From contig NZ_AWGC01000012.1 in NCBI RefSeq assembly GCF_000495835.1, positions 1 through 64,000 on the forward strand: a stretch of DNA of 64,000 nucleotides, in the 5' to 3' direction. The position numbers and the translations under genes are program-made. The stretch's first letter is position 1, and every line of letters begins with the position of its first letter. The stretch is from Asticcacaulis sp. AC402 (GTDB lineage Bacteria; Pseudomonadota; Alphaproteobacteria; Caulobacterales; Caulobacteraceae). The notes under the pieces were generated by a model, which was given only the letters and a program-made list of their open reading frames with translations, had not been told where the DNA came from and did no database searches. Of the stretch, positions 1 to 8,497 are shown one piece after another.

Positions 1-130
1 GCCTCATTAAGAATGACGCTTGGTATTCGCTTTTTTTCAGCTCAAGCGCCGCATGGCTCCTCGCAAAAGCTCGGGCGCGCGGTCGCGCTTGCCAACCCAC
101 GATGAGCCAAGATTTTCGCGGGTTGGTATT
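1..130 (-). repeat. Family-1 MITE-like repeat, copy A (5' end cut by window)
   Basis: Same sequence family as the copies at 7447, 14468, 26114 and 62064. It reads, on this strand, into the terminal TTGGTAT at 123-129. Read on the minus strand, the element begins ATACCAACC directly after the last base of the nth stop codon (TAATACC), so it abuts or overlaps that stop. The first bases of the element lie before the window. Confidence 0.8.
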
Positions 131-770
131 AAACCCCGATCCGTGGACACAGGTGGCTGACGATGCACAGCTCGCACTTGGGTTTTCGGGCGATACAGAC
201 ATAGCGCCCATGCAGGATCAGCCAGTGATGGGCACGGGTCAACCACTTTTTTGGAATGACCTGCATCAGTTGTTGCTCAACCTTGTCTGGCGTCTTGTCG
301 GCGGCATCCACCAGGCCCAGTCGATGCGAGACGCGAAAAACATGGGTGTCGACGGCGATGGCGGGCTGAATGTCCAGTTCGTTGAGCACCACACTGGCCG
401 TCTTGTTGCCGACACCCGGCAGCGCCACCAGTTCGTCGCGGGTCAAAGGGATTTCGCCGCCATATTGCTCGATCAGGATCTGGCTGAGCCGAATGACATT
501 GCGTGCCTTGCCACGAAAGAAGTTCAGCGAGGCCAGCATCGGGGTCAACCCGTCTTCACCCAGGGCAACCATGGCGGCCGGATTGTCGGCGACCTTGAAC
601 AGGGGCTCGGTGGCTTTGTTGACCGCCTTGTCGGTGGTCTGGGCGGACAGCGCCACCGCAACGACCAGGGTGTAGGGATTGACGAAATCGAGTTCCGTGC
701 GCGGGTCGGGTTTGTCGGCTTCGAAACGCTCGAACAGGGCGGAAATCAGGGCTGGATCGGGTGCGGCCAT
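129..770 (-). CDS. nth: Endonuclease III, DNA glycosylase/AP lyase
   Basis: This 213-residue protein is the usual length for bacterial endonuclease III, the base-excision-repair enzyme that removes oxidised pyrimidines and nicks the abasic site. It has the helix-hairpin-helix LPGVGNKTA at 118-126 with the catalytic lysine at 123. The catalytic aspartate is D141 in VDTHVFRVS. A C-terminal 4Fe-4S motif, C-x6-C-x2-C-x5-C, uses Cys192, 199, 202 and 208. All key residues are present, so it should be active. The stop codon abuts a dispersed repeat. Upstream, toward 962, is an intergenic hairpin rather than another gene, so it is probably transcribed alone. Confidence 0.96.
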   Translation of the reverse strand: MAAPDPALISALFERFEADKPDPRTELDFVNPYTLVVAVALSAQTTDKAVNKATEPLFKVADNPAAMVALGEDGLTPMLASLNFFRGKARNVIRLSQILIEQYGGEIPLTRDELVALPGVGNKTASVVLNELDIQPAIAVDTHVFRVSHRLGLVDAADKTPDKVEQQLMQVIPKKWLTRAHHWLILHGRYVCIARKPKCELCIVSHLCPRIGV

Positions 771-824
771 CTGGGGTGATTAGCGGAGTTCGCCGACGTG
801 CGGAACCGATGTTTTTTAAGATTT

Positions 825-951
825 TTGACCACGAACAACACGAACAGACACGAACGAGAAACACCGTCACACACCAGGACTGAAAACCTCGGAGCGCCGT
901 TTGCGTTCGTCAATACGCTTGTTCGTGTCTGTTCGTGTGGTTCGTGGTCAA
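825..951. repeat. Long inverted repeat with 9-nt periodic arms
   Basis: Left arm at about 825-857 and right arm at about 916-951 are complementary over roughly 32 nt with one or two mismatches. Each arm is built from near-tandem words of the type CACGAACA(A/G). The gap between arms is about 58 bp. The element fills the space between nth and the downstream acetyltransferase. Its architecture matches the inverted repeats at 5679-5855 and 14395-14457, though the words differ. Confidence 0.75.
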
Positions 952-961
952 TTCTTAAGCC

Positions 962-1477
962 CTACGTTCTCAACCGCTCCAGCAATTGAATTTTCTCGCC
1001 GCGCAGATCCCCCTCCACCCACGGCGTAAACCCGACCTTGGTCGCCAACCGGAACGACGCCGCATTGTCTGGCGCGATCATGCAGGTCGTCCGCGCCAGC
1101 TTCAGATCCTCATCGGCATGGCGCAGGGCTTCCGTCACGGCTTCAAAAGCGTAACCCTGACCCTGAAAAGCCGGGTCCAGTCCCCAACCGACCTCCAGAT
1201 CGCCCAAGACAGGCACCAAATCGCGGCGATAGTCGAAAATCCCGACCGATCCGATGAAGGCTGAATCGTCCCGGCGGCGGATGGACCAGTTGCCGACGCC
1301 CAGGGCCTGCCAATGGCCGATATCCCGCAACAGCCGCAGCCACACTGTCTCCGGAGTCATGGCCGGCAGTCCTATCTGGCCGGTAAAGGCCGGATCGCGC
1401 CATAGCCGGCACAGATGGTCGAAATCCGCCACCGTCATCGGCGTCAGGCGCAGCCGCGCCGTTGTCAGCTCCGTCAT
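962..1477 (-). CDS. GNAT-family N-acetyltransferase (RimJ/RimL-like)
   Basis: I use the start MTELTTARLRL at 1477, because this ATG overlaps the upstream gene's TGA as ATGA, giving 171 residues; the longer frame would run through the neighbour. The N-terminal TARLRLTPMTVADF, central GSVGIF and the acetyl-CoA loop region GLDPAFQGQGYAFEAVTEAL are typical of the Acetyltransf_3 group. These enzymes acetylate protein N-termini or small molecules; the substrate here cannot be read from sequence. It is translationally coupled to a MazG-like gene. Confidence 0.85.
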   Translation of the reverse strand: MTELTTARLRLTPMTVADFDHLCRLWRDPAFTGQIGLPAMTPETVWLRLLRDIGHWQALGVGNWSIRRRDDSAFIGSVGIFDYRRDLVPVLGDLEVGWGLDPAFQGQGYAFEAVTEALRHADEDLKLARTTCMIAPDNAASFRLATKVGFTPWVEGDLRGEKIQLLERLRT

Positions 1478-1839
1478 GCCTGGATCAGTTCCGGGGCGCT
1501 TTCGTCGGCCATGACCTGCTCCCATTTCAGCCACTTCTGCGTGATGGCGGCATTGAGGTCGATGCCTTCGGACCGCGCCATCAGCAGCACCATGCAGACG
1601 ACATCGGCCAACTCCATCGCCACATCATGGCGGGCACCGTCGACGCTGCGGCGCGACCGGCCGGTCATAGCCAGGTAGGCCTGGGTCAGCTCGCCCATCT
1701 CTTCCTGGACCTTGATCAGGTGCCAGTCGCCGCTACGGTCGACATCATAGACTCTCTGATAACGGTCGGAAATGGCCTTCAGCCGGTCGACAAAGGCTTC
1801 GAGTTCGGGCAGGGGCAAGGACATGGGAATACCGTTCAC
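1474..1839 (-). CDS. MazG-like nucleotide pyrophosphohydrolase
   Basis: This 121-residue all-alpha protein carries the paired acidic motifs of the MazG/dUTPase-like NTP pyrophosphatases: EEMGE in the first helix pair and ELADVV in the second, which together bind Mg2+. The family hydrolyses (d)NTPs to monophosphates, often as house-cleaning enzymes; the nucleotide preference is not evident. The start is GTG, supported by AGGTGAG about 9 nt upstream; an internal ATG five codons later is the alternative. It is first in a two-gene unit with the acetyltransferase, joined by an ATGA overlap. Confidence 0.85.
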   Translation of the reverse strand: MNGIPMSLPLPELEAFVDRLKAISDRYQRVYDVDRSGDWHLIKVQEEMGELTQAYLAMTGRSRRSVDGARHDVAMELADVVCMVLLMARSEGIDLNAAITQKWLKWEQVMADESAPELIQA

Positions 1840-1885
1840 GGGATGTTCTCACCTCATTTACGCACGATTCCCCGATGCGGCAAGC

Positions 1886-3034
1886 CTAGTTCGAATGTAG
1901 CCGAACGCCGAACTGTGCGGCTTCGCTGCGCGCCGCCGCATCGGCATCGGGCACATAGGCCGTGGTCTGCAGAAAAGCGTGGATCAGGGTGCCGTACCGG
2001 ATATGGGTGGCGTCAAGTTTGCACTCGGCCCCGGCCGAAAAACTCGCCGCAAAGGCGGCTTGGGAGTCCTTCAGCGGATCGAACCCTGCCGATACGACAC
2101 GGACGCTAGGCAGACCGCACAGATCGGCCTGCATGGGAGACGTATCGGCGGCCGTGGTAGCGACACTGGCGGGATAGGCTTGGTCAGCCAGGTACTTCAG
2201 ATTGTCGGCATCCAGGCCGTAGCCGGCGCCCAGGTCCTTCATAGACGGATAGTCGTTCACCCGATCTACCCCGGGATAGAAGAGCAGCAGGCCATCTGGC
2301 ATCGGCTTTTTCGCTTCGCGAGCCCGCAAAGCCGTGGCGATGGCCAGGGTACCGCCGGCGCTGTCACCGGCCAGGCCGATCCGACCGCCGCTCAGCCCCC
2401 CCCGGTTGGCCAGCACCCAGTCATAGGCGTCTTCGGCATCGTTCCAGGCCGCGGGATAGGGGTGTTCAGGCGCCAGGCGATAGCCGACCGAAACGACCAC
2501 GGCCTTTGATTCAAACGCCATCATCCGCAGCGACGGATCGAAGGCATCCAGGCCGCCGAACATGAAGCCGCCGCCGTGGTAATAGACGATAACCGGTGCA
2601 TCCGTGGGCAGGCCGTCAGGGCGATAGATGCGAATGGGAATAGCCGTTCCGTCGCGACCAGGTACTGTGCGGTCCTCGGTCGCCATCTGCGGTCCTGGGG
2701 CAGTGCGCAGCGCCCAGTAACGGTCCAGCGCCGTCCGCGTTGCGGCGCGGCCCTGCGGCGTGGCATAGCTGTTGCGAAGATAGGCCTGAACTGCCGGCGT
2801 CGAGGCCGGGCGCGTAACGTTTTCCAGCACCCACTGCAGGCGGGCGTCCAACGCAACGCCATCGGAGACCTCGCGCGGCCCCTTGAGATTGGCGAGAAAC
2901 CAGGCTTCCGGCTGTTTCAATGCCTCTATTTGCGCCTGTTCCGCCGGTGTGGCGACGATCGGTTCGGCCCATACAGGCGTAACCAGGGCGGGGGTCGCGA
3001 GGATCAGTGCGGCGATGGCGATAGTGCGGATCAT
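1886..3034 (-). CDS. Secreted alpha/beta hydrolase, HSL-type esterase
   Basis: This 382-residue protein starts with a signal peptide of about 23 residues ending PVWA. The hormone-sensitive-lipase signature is clear: oxyanion-hole motif YYHGGGF, then nucleophile motif GDSAGG. A late Asp (GFDPLKD) and His (LIHAF) complete the triad. The family hydrolyses short-chain carboxyl esters; given the polysaccharide hydrolases elsewhere in this window it might deacetylate plant material, but that is conjecture. It is divergent from the phosphatase gene at 3131, with a shared promoter region of about 95 bp. Confidence 0.9.
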   Translation of the reverse strand: MIRTIAIAALILATPALVTPVWAEPIVATPAEQAQIEALKQPEAWFLANLKGPREVSDGVALDARLQWVLENVTRPASTPAVQAYLRNSYATPQGRAATRTALDRYWALRTAPGPQMATEDRTVPGRDGTAIPIRIYRPDGLPTDAPVIVYYHGGGFMFGGLDAFDPSLRMMAFESKAVVVSVGYRLAPEHPYPAAWNDAEDAYDWVLANRGGLSGGRIGLAGDSAGGTLAIATALRAREAKKPMPDGLLLFYPGVDRVNDYPSMKDLGAGYGLDADNLKYLADQAYPASVATTAADTSPMQADLCGLPSVRVVSAGFDPLKDSQAAFAASFSAGAECKLDATHIRYGTLIHAFLQTTAYVPDADAAARSEAAQFGVRLHSN

Positions 3035-3130
3035 GGTTACCTGCCCTGTTGTGATTTTTACCGACCCTAACCCGGTCAGCCGGAAATTTCAACGCTTGTT
3101 GTAAACACAGGCGCACCTTATGACGAACCC

Positions 3131-3589
3131 ATGACCGCCATCCTGTTCGTCTGCCTTGGCAATATCTGTCGATCGCCCCTGGCCGAAGGCGTGCTGCGCC
3201 ACAAGGTCCGCCAAAAGCAACTCGACCACTGTTTCGAGATCGACTCGGCCGGCTGTGGTGGCTGGCACGCCGGCGAGGCGCCCGACCACCGCTCCATAGC
3301 CGTTGCCGCCCGCTTCGGGATGGACATTTCCGGCCAGTGCGCCCGCCAGGTGAAGCCGCACGATTTCGACCACTACGACGTGATCCTGGGCCTGGACCGC
3401 GACAATGTCCGCCACCTGACGAAGGTGCAGCCGCGCGGCTCGAAAGCCCGCGTGGCCCTCTATCTCGAGGAGGCCCTGGGCCTGAACAAGGACGTCCCCG
3501 ATCCCTACTACGGCGGCGCGCGCGACTTCGAGGCCGTTTACCGGTTGTGTGACGAGGCCAGCGACGCTTTGCTGGCGAAACTGACGTAA
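3131..3589 (+). CDS. Low-molecular-weight protein-tyrosine-phosphatase
   Basis: The N-terminus contains the signature C-x5-R-S loop (VCLGNICRS), with nucleophile Cys8, Arg14 and Ser15. The general-acid aspartate lies in VPDPYYGG. The length, 152 residues, is normal for the family. These enzymes remove phosphate from tyrosine residues of proteins, in some bacteria in exopolysaccharide control, but no partner tyrosine kinase is adjacent here. It stands alone between a divergent esterase gene and a broken DUF3144 gene. Confidence 0.93.
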   Translation: MTAILFVCLGNICRSPLAEGVLRHKVRQKQLDHCFEIDSAGCGGWHAGEAPDHRSIAVAARFGMDISGQCARQVKPHDFDHYDVILGLDRDNVRHLTKVQPRGSKARVALYLEEALGLNKDVPDPYYGGARDFEAVYRLCDEASDALLAKLT

Positions 3590-3643
3590 TTTGGTGGCAT
3601 CCGAAACGGTTTTGTTGCAGGGTGCTACCCCACAAAGTTGCTT

Positions 3644-3949
3644 ATGAGACCTGATATGCTGGAACGCCTCGCCCCCACCATCGAAGACATGGTCGGCCAA
3701 CACATCCAACTGGCCAATGCCCTGTCCAAGGACCACCCGCCCAAGCATGTCAGCCTTGCCCTGTCGGCGGCGGCGGCCAATTACGCCGTTTACCTTTCAG
3801 CCAAGGTCAGCGAGGATCAGGCCCAGTTCGAAGCCATGCGCCAACAGCATATCGACTAATTCAGCACCGAATTCCGCGGGCTGATGGAAAAATTCTTCGA
3901 CGACTACGTCACCCATTTCGACGCCGTCCGCGCTCGCCGACAGGTTTGA
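3644..3949 (+). pseudogene. DUF3144-like gene interrupted by an in-frame TAA
   Basis: Read through a single TAA at 3857-3859, this frame gives about 101 residues that align end to end with the intact paralogue just downstream. The shared features are an NYAVYLSAK-type centre and a C-terminal DYF...FFDDYVTHFD segment. The stop falls exactly where the family has tyrosine in its DYF motif (here ID-stop-F), so one C/T-to-A change of TAC or TAT explains it. No frameshift is needed. Either it is a recent pseudogene or a sequencing error, or a 71-residue truncated product is made. The start may be ATG 3644 or ATG 3656. Confidence 0.75.
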
Positions 3950-4016
3950 TGTGACAGACTGGAACAATTATGTAGTCTGATGCTATGGGTGCGATTGATA
4001 CCAAAGAAAGCATCGC

Positions 4017-4316
4017 ATGTCCCAGCATATCGACCCCGGCTTCGAGGCCCGTTTCAAGAGCTTTATCAACACGGCCAATGGCTACCTGGCCACGACGCCG
4101 CCGATCAATATCAGCGTATCGCTGAACGAAGCGGCAGCGCGTTATCATGCATGGGTATGGGCCAAGATGGCGCCATCCGAGGCCGGGTACGCCGCCAAGA
4201 AGGCCGAGGCCACCGACTATTTTGTCGACCAATGCCGCAAGATGTTCGAGGCGCACTTCGACGACTATGTTCGCAATTACGACAAGAACTTCCCGAAGGA
4301 TGAGACTAAAGCCTGA
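4017..4316 (+). CDS. DUF3144 family protein
   Basis: This 99-residue soluble protein has the DUF3144 pattern: an N-terminal amphipathic helix, AAARYHAWVWAKM in the middle, and TDYFVDQCRKMFEAHFDDYVRNYDKNF at the end (key residues DYF, FDDY, NYD). The family's function is unknown. It is a tandem paralogue of the broken copy 68 bp upstream. Its TGA ends at 4316 and the hslU stop, on the other strand, begins at 4317, so the convergent stops touch with no spacer. Confidence 0.8.
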   Translation: MSQHIDPGFEARFKSFINTANGYLATTPPINISVSLNEAAARYHAWVWAKMAPSEAGYAAKKAEATDYFVDQCRKMFEAHFDDYVRNYDKNFPKDETKA

Positions 4317-5615
4317 TTACAGGATATACCGGCTAAGATCGGCGTCCGTGGCGATGTCACCCAGGCGGCGCTTGACGTAATCCGCGTCGATCAGCACGGT
4401 CTGGCCCGCCATGTCGGACGCGGTGTAGGACAGCTCCTCCATCACCTTTTCGATGACCGTGTGCAGCCGCCGAGCGCCGATGTTTTCGACCTTGGCATTG
4501 ACCGTCGCTGCAGCCGCGGCCATTTCGGCAATGGCGCCGTCATCGAATTCCAAAGTCACGCCCTCGGTCTTCATCAGCGCTTGGTTTTGCTTGATCAGAT
4601 TGGCTTCCGGCTCGCTTAAGATTCGGCGGAAATCGTCCTGGGTCAGGGCCTTCAGCTCCACCCGGATCGGCAAGCGGCCCTGCAGTTCCGGCAACAGGTC
4701 CGACGGCTTGGCGACGTGGAAAGCGCCCGAGGCGATGAACAGGATATGGTCGGTCTTGACCGGCCCATACTTGGTCGACACCGTCGTGCCTTCGATCAGC
4801 GGCAGCAGGTCGCGCTGGACACCTTCACGCGACACATCGGCGCCACCGCGTTCCGACCGCGACGCCACCTTGTCGATTTCATCCAGGAAGACGATGCCTT
4901 CGTTCTCAGCCAGGCTCAACGCCTCCGAAGCCACCGCCTCCTGGTCCAGCAGCTTGTCGGATTCTTCCGAGATCAGGGTCGGCCAGGCCGATTTAACCGT
5001 CGTCTTGACCGTCTTCTTGCGCCCGCCCATGGCCTTGGACAACATGTCGCCGAGATTGAAATTGTTGCCCGCCTGGCCGGGGATCTCGATCATGCCGATC
5101 GGCGACCCGGTTTCAGTCAGTTGCAACTCGACCTCCTTGTCGTCCAGTTCGTTGTTGCGCAGCTTCTTACGGAAGCTGTCGCGCGTCGCCTGGCCGGATG
5201 TGTTGCCGACCAGGGCGTCGATCAGCCGCTCTTCGGCGGCGGCCTCGGCCCTGGCGCGGACGCCGGCGCGGTTCTTATCCTTGATCATCAGCATGGCGGC
5301 CTCGACCAGATCGCGGACAATCTGGTCGACATCGCGGCCGACATAGCCGACCTCGGTGAACTTGGTTGCCTCGACCTTGATGAAGGGCGCCTGGGCCAGC
5401 TTGGCCAGGCGGCGGGCAATCTCGGTCTTTCCGACGCCGGTGGGCCCGATCATCAGGATGTTCTTGGGCGTGATCTCGTCGCGGATCGAGGCATCAGTAG
5501 CCTTGCGGCGCCAGCGGTTGCGCAGCGCGACGGCAACGGCCTTCTTGGCGTCGTTGTGGCCGATGATGTGGCGGTCGAGTTCGGAGACGATTTCACGAGG
5601 AGAAAATGTGGTCAT
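4317..5615 (-). CDS. hslU: ATP-dependent protease ATPase subunit HslU (ClpY)
   Basis: This is the AAA+ unfoldase ring that feeds substrates to the HslV peptidase. I start at [14 protein letters not shown] (ATG 5615), giving 432 residues, because the 24 upstream codons are not HslU-like. Visible parts are the N-terminal DRHIIGH, Walker [10 protein letters not shown], pore loop GYVGRD, the I domain, Walker B VFLDEID, and the C-terminal DADLSRYIL tail that docks into HslV. hslV is 1.1 kb upstream on the same strand, separated by two small genes and an inverted repeat, so hslU may have its own promoter. Confidence 0.97.
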   Translation of the reverse strand: MTTFSPREIVSELDRHIIGHNDAKKAVAVALRNRWRRKATDASIRDEITPKNILMIGPTGVGKTEIARRLAKLAQAPFIKVEATKFTEVGYVGRDVDQIVRDLVEAAMLMIKDKNRAGVRARAEAAAEERLIDALVGNTSGQATRDSFRKKLRNNELDDKEVELQLTETGSPIGMIEIPGQAGNNFNLGDMLSKAMGGRKKTVKTTVKSAWPTLISEESDKLLDQEAVASEALSLAENEGIVFLDEIDKVASRSERGGADVSREGVQRDLLPLIEGTTVSTKYGPVKTDHILFIASGAFHVAKPSDLLPELQGRLPIRVELKALTQDDFRRILSEPEANLIKQNQALMKTEGVTLEFDDGAIAEMAAAAATVNAKVENIGARRLHTVIEKVMEELSYTASDMAGQTVLIDADYVKRRLGDIATDADLSRYIL

Positions 5616-5678
5616 GATGTCAGTCGGTCTGTGGGCGTTCTGGGCGAAGCGCGTTTGGGTCTTCGGGTTTAAAAAGGG

Positions 5679-5855
5679 GTTGTCCACAGATAAGCCAGAT
5701 AAGCCAGATGGATAGCGTATCCCGCGTCAAATCCGGGCCGAGTCTCGGGCCTGGTTTATCGACGCGCGTTGCGCTTCAGGCGAACCGCTGAATAGAGCGC
5801 AGGCTGTGCGGAAAGGCTCCGCCCATCCGGCTTATCTGGCTTATCTGTGGACAAC
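5679..5855. repeat. Inverted repeat with 33-bp arms flanking 111 bp
   Basis: Arms at 5679-5711 and 5823-5855 are reverse complements with a single mismatch. Each contains TTGTCCACAG followed by tandem words AGATAAGCC, a 9-nt period. The 111-bp centre shows no gene. The element lies upstream of hslU and downstream of the acetyltransferase gene. TTGTCCACA differs by one base from the DnaA-box consensus TTATCCACA, but I see no cluster that would make this an origin. Confidence 0.8.
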
Positions 5856-5877
5856 CCTTTCCTCGGTTTCAGTCGTA

Positions 5878-6399
5878 TCAGCGGGTGCAGGCCATCAGCA
5901 GGCTGCAGCCCCATTGCGGATGATGGCCCTCTCCATATGGGATGAAACCTGCCTTTTCATAGGCCCGGATCGCCCTTCCATTCGAGGGATGCGGATCGGT
6001 GACGACGACGACCGCGCCTTCGTCGAACAACTCGGCCACCCGTTGCCGGATAAAGGCCGAGCCGTGTCCCTTGCCCACCATGTCGGGAACACCGATAAAC
6101 TGGTCGATGCCGCGGGCCGGCGCGGGGCGGTCTTCGAAATGGTGCCCTGGATAGAGGTGCGGGTCGTAGTCCTGCATATAGGCGAAGGGTTCGCCTTCGT
6201 GCAGGACCAGCCACATGCGAAAATCCGGCTCGTCGAAATCCTCCGGGCCAATCGGCTCGGACGGGCCATCGGCCTCCACCCACCACTGCGCCACGTGCGG
6301 CGCCGCGATCCAGCCATTGACCAGGTCGAGGTCGTCCGGAGTCAGGCGGCGGAAAACATAGTGCTCTAGGAGCGAAGCGTTAGCACGACCTAGACTCAC
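5878..6399 (-). CDS. GNAT acetyltransferase, AAC(6')-like
   Basis: This 173-residue protein resembles aminoglycoside 6'-N-acetyltransferases of the AAC(6')-Ib/Acetyltransf_8 type. It has an N-terminal FRRLTPDDLDLVNGW, then RGIDQFIGVPDMVGKGHG around the acetyl-CoA loop, then DPHPSNGRAIRAYEKAGF. Whether it modifies aminoglycosides or a housekeeping substrate cannot be told from sequence. The start is GTG, overlapping the upstream gene's stop as GTGA, so translation is coupled to the small membrane protein before it and, through that, to hslV. Confidence 0.85.
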   Translation of the reverse strand: MSLGRANASLLEHYVFRRLTPDDLDLVNGWIAAPHVAQWWVEADGPSEPIGPEDFDEPDFRMWLVLHEGEPFAYMQDYDPHLYPGHHFEDRPAPARGIDQFIGVPDMVGKGHGSAFIRQRVAELFDEGAVVVVTDPHPSNGRAIRAYEKAGFIPYGEGHHPQWGCSLLMACTR

Positions 6400-6770
6400 G
6401 CCCGTCCTTCCAACCTCAAGATTTGCGCCCGCATGTCTTTCGAACAGATTTCCGACTTTTCAGCAAATCCATTGTCGGGGCCGATCACCTTGGCGACGAT
6501 GGCAGCCGCCTTCATCTGCTGGACATTGCCGGCACCGCTATAGGCCCATAGTTTCCATCGCGGCGTCATGTAGGCCCTGTACATCCAGGCCAGCGGCCAG
6601 CCGGACACGGCGACCGCCATCGACATAAAGGTGAACAGCGGCGGCAGCAAGCCCGATGGCACCAGGATCAGCGCCTGCCCCCAGGCGGCGAACATGATGC
6701 AGGTCGCCGGCAGGTGAACCGTCATCTTGGCCTTCGCTATGGCCTGGTCGATGGTCACGCGCCCGGTCAC
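6396..6770 (-). CDS. Small membrane protein of unknown function
   Basis: This 124-residue protein has two hydrophobic stretches, roughly residues 20-40 and 43-65, followed by a soluble C-terminal half ([29 protein letters not shown]). I do not recognise the family. It begins with GTG overlapping the hslV stop (GTGA) and ends in a GTGA overlap with the acetyltransferase gene, which places it tightly inside an hslV-led operon. A role in proteolysis or stress is only suggested by position. Confidence 0.7.
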   Translation of the reverse strand: MTGRVTIDQAIAKAKMTVHLPATCIMFAAWGQALILVPSGLLPPLFTFMSMAVAVSGWPLAWMYRAYMTPRWKLWAYSGAGNVQQMKAAAIVAKVIGPDNGFAEKSEICSKDMRAQILRLEGRA

Positions 6771-7330
6771 GACAGGGTCTCGATGGTCAGGTGGTCGTTG
6801 GTGTAGACGCAGATGCTCGCGGCGACCTTCATCGCCTTGCGCGCAATGACCTCGGCGTCCGGTTCGTATTCGATCAGGGCGCGCGCCGCCGACAGGGCAT
6901 AGACCCCGCCCGAGCCGATGGCGGCAACGCCGTCCTCGGGCTCCAGGACATCACCGACCCCGGTCAGGGTCAGGATATGGTCGCGGTCGGCGACCAGCAG
7001 CATGGCTTCAAGTCGGCGCAGATAGCGATCGGTACGCCAGTCCTTGGCCAGGTCGACGCAGGCGCGTGCCAACTGGTCCGGGAACAGCTCCAGCTTGGCT
7101 TCCAGCCGCTCCAGCAGGGCGAAGGCATCGGCCGTGGCGCCGGCAAAGCCGGTCAGCACCTTGCCGCCAGCGAGGGTACGGACCTTGCGCGCACCGCCCT
7201 TGACGATGGTAGCCCCCATGGACACCTGGCCGTCGCCGGCGATAACGGTCTTGCCGTTTTGGCGCACGGCGACGATGGTCGTGCCGTGCCAGTTGGGGAA
7301 GTTGGAGTCGGAAAGGTTAGAGTTTGGCAT
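6767..7330 (-). CDS. hslV: ATP-dependent protease peptidase subunit HslV (ClpQ)
   Basis: This 187-residue subunit is an N-terminal-nucleophile threonine protease that forms the double hexamer core of the HslUV protease. The catalytic threonine is the first T of HGTTIVAVR, preceded by about 16 residues ([16 protein letters not shown]) that must be removed; alphaproteobacterial HslV proteins commonly carry such a propeptide. Downstream, [27 protein letters not shown] and [14 protein letters not shown] match the family throughout. It leads a unit of three overlapping genes; hslU follows after a gap. Confidence 0.97.
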   Translation of the reverse strand: MPNSNLSDSNFPNWHGTTIVAVRQNGKTVIAGDGQVSMGATIVKGGARKVRTLAGGKVLTGFAGATADAFALLERLEAKLELFPDQLARACVDLAKDWRTDRYLRRLEAMLLVADRDHILTLTGVGDVLEPEDGVAAIGSGGVYALSAARALIEYEPDAEVIARKAMKVAASICVYTNDHLTIETLS

Positions 7331-7446
7331 GCCCGCTTACTTGGCGGTTTTGCCGTCCGGTTGCAAGGTGTGACGGTCAGAGACTGTTTTGAAAATTCGT
7401 CAGGCTGAGCCGAAAAGGCTTGGTTTCGAGAACCGGAGCGCCGCTT

Positions 7447-7610
7447 ACACCAAGCCTCATAAAGAATGACGCTTGGTATTCGCATTTTTTCAGCTCAAGC
7501 GCCGGACTAGGCGCCCCCCATGGCTCCTCGCATAAGCTCGGGCGCCCCAGAAACGTACACTGGCGCGCTTGCCAGTCCGCGATGAGTCAAGGTCATCGCG
7601 GGCTGGTATT
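7447..7610 (-). repeat. Family-1 MITE-like repeat, copy B
   Basis: About 160 bp, running from ACACCAAGCCTCAT to GGCTGGTATT. It is the longer variant, like copies A and E, with an extra GGACTAGGCG insertion and a GCGCCCCAGAAACG segment in its middle. Each end can fold into its own hairpin. The rest of the 353-bp gap 7331-7683 holds nothing recognisable. The element lies in the upstream region of hslV and downstream of the DUF1275 gene. Confidence 0.8.
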
Positions 7611-7683
7611 ACTCAAGTACGTGAGCACCGGAAGCGCAGAAAACGGCCCTTTGCAGGCCAACCTGACGGATTTGCAAACAGTC

Positions 7684-8424
7684 TCAGCGTTGGGGTGAAA
7701 AAACCCGCTTTAGATCGTCGGCAATCGGCAATAGCGCCATCACGGCCAAAAGCACCGCCAACGGCAGAACGGCGACGAAGCCGATCCAGTTGAAGGCCGC
7801 CGCGCCCGCCAGCCCGCCAATGACGAAACCGGCCAGCAACAGCAACAGACGACGCAATTTGACCGCACTGAATCGCGTGTCGGTATGGCTGGCCTTGCCA
7901 AACAGTAACCGGCCGGTTTCGATACCAAGGTCTGTGATGACGCCGGTCATATGGGTGGTGCGGATCTCGGAGTGGGAAATCTTGGTGATCAGACCGTTCT
8001 GCATCCCCATAATCAGGCACAGCAATGCGATCAGGGCGTAAAGCCCGCCCAGACCGGCACCGAGACCGGCGGCGGCCAGGACACCGAAGACCACCAGTAA
8101 CAAAGCTTCTGTCATCAGCGGCAGGGCGAACTCGCTGGCCAATTTCTTAAGCCGTGCCCAGTTGATCAGTACCGCCGACAGAACAGACCCGGCGAAAAAG
8201 GCAATAACGTGCGGAATGATGGCAACGGCCGTCCGCCATTGGTTGACGACGATCAGGTCGGTGATCGAGGCCACCATGCCGGTCATATGAGACGTATAGG
8301 CGCCGACGGCGAGGAACCCGCCAGCATTGATCGCGCCGGCGACAAAAGCCAGGACCACGCCCAGGCGGGTGTCGGCCTGTTCGGTGCGGTGCAGGGCGAT
8401 CAGCTGGCGAAGGGCGGTCTTCAT
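7684..8424 (-). CDS. DUF1275 (YoaK-like) membrane protein
   Basis: About 246 residues with six predicted membrane segments. The family's two internal repeats are visible: GAINAGGFLAVGAYTSHMTGM in the first half (key residues G-N-G-F and SHMTG) and MGMQNGLITKISHSEIRTTHMTGV in the second (MQN, HMTG). The function of DUF1275 proteins is not established. I prefer ATG 8424 over ATG 8430, because AGGGAC ends only one base before the upstream ATG but 9 nt before the second. It is monocistronic by context. Confidence 0.88.
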   Translation of the reverse strand: MKTALRQLIALHRTEQADTRLGVVLAFVAGAINAGGFLAVGAYTSHMTGMVASITDLIVVNQWRTAVAIIPHVIAFFAGSVLSAVLINWARLKKLASEFALPLMTEALLLVVFGVLAAAGLGAGLGGLYALIALLCLIMGMQNGLITKISHSEIRTTHMTGVITDLGIETGRLLFGKASHTDTRFSAVKLRRLLLLLAGFVIGGLAGAAAFNWIGFVAVLPLAVLLAVMALLPIADDLKRVFSPQR

Positions 8425-8497
8425 AATCATCGTCCCTGGAAGCCGCCAGTGTCCGCCGCTATGGTAAACAAATTGAAAACGGCGTTACTCTATGCAC

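Noticed and set aside
5679-5855. Replication origin with DnaA boxes
   Set aside because: Only two inverted TTGTCCACA words, one mismatch from consensus, no AT-rich unwinding region and no dnaA/hemE neighbour.
5878-6399. Acquired aminoglycoside-resistance gene
   Set aside because: Similar to AAC(6') enzymes but inside a tightly overlapped hslV unit with host-like base composition, so a native chromosomal GNAT; resistance is untested.
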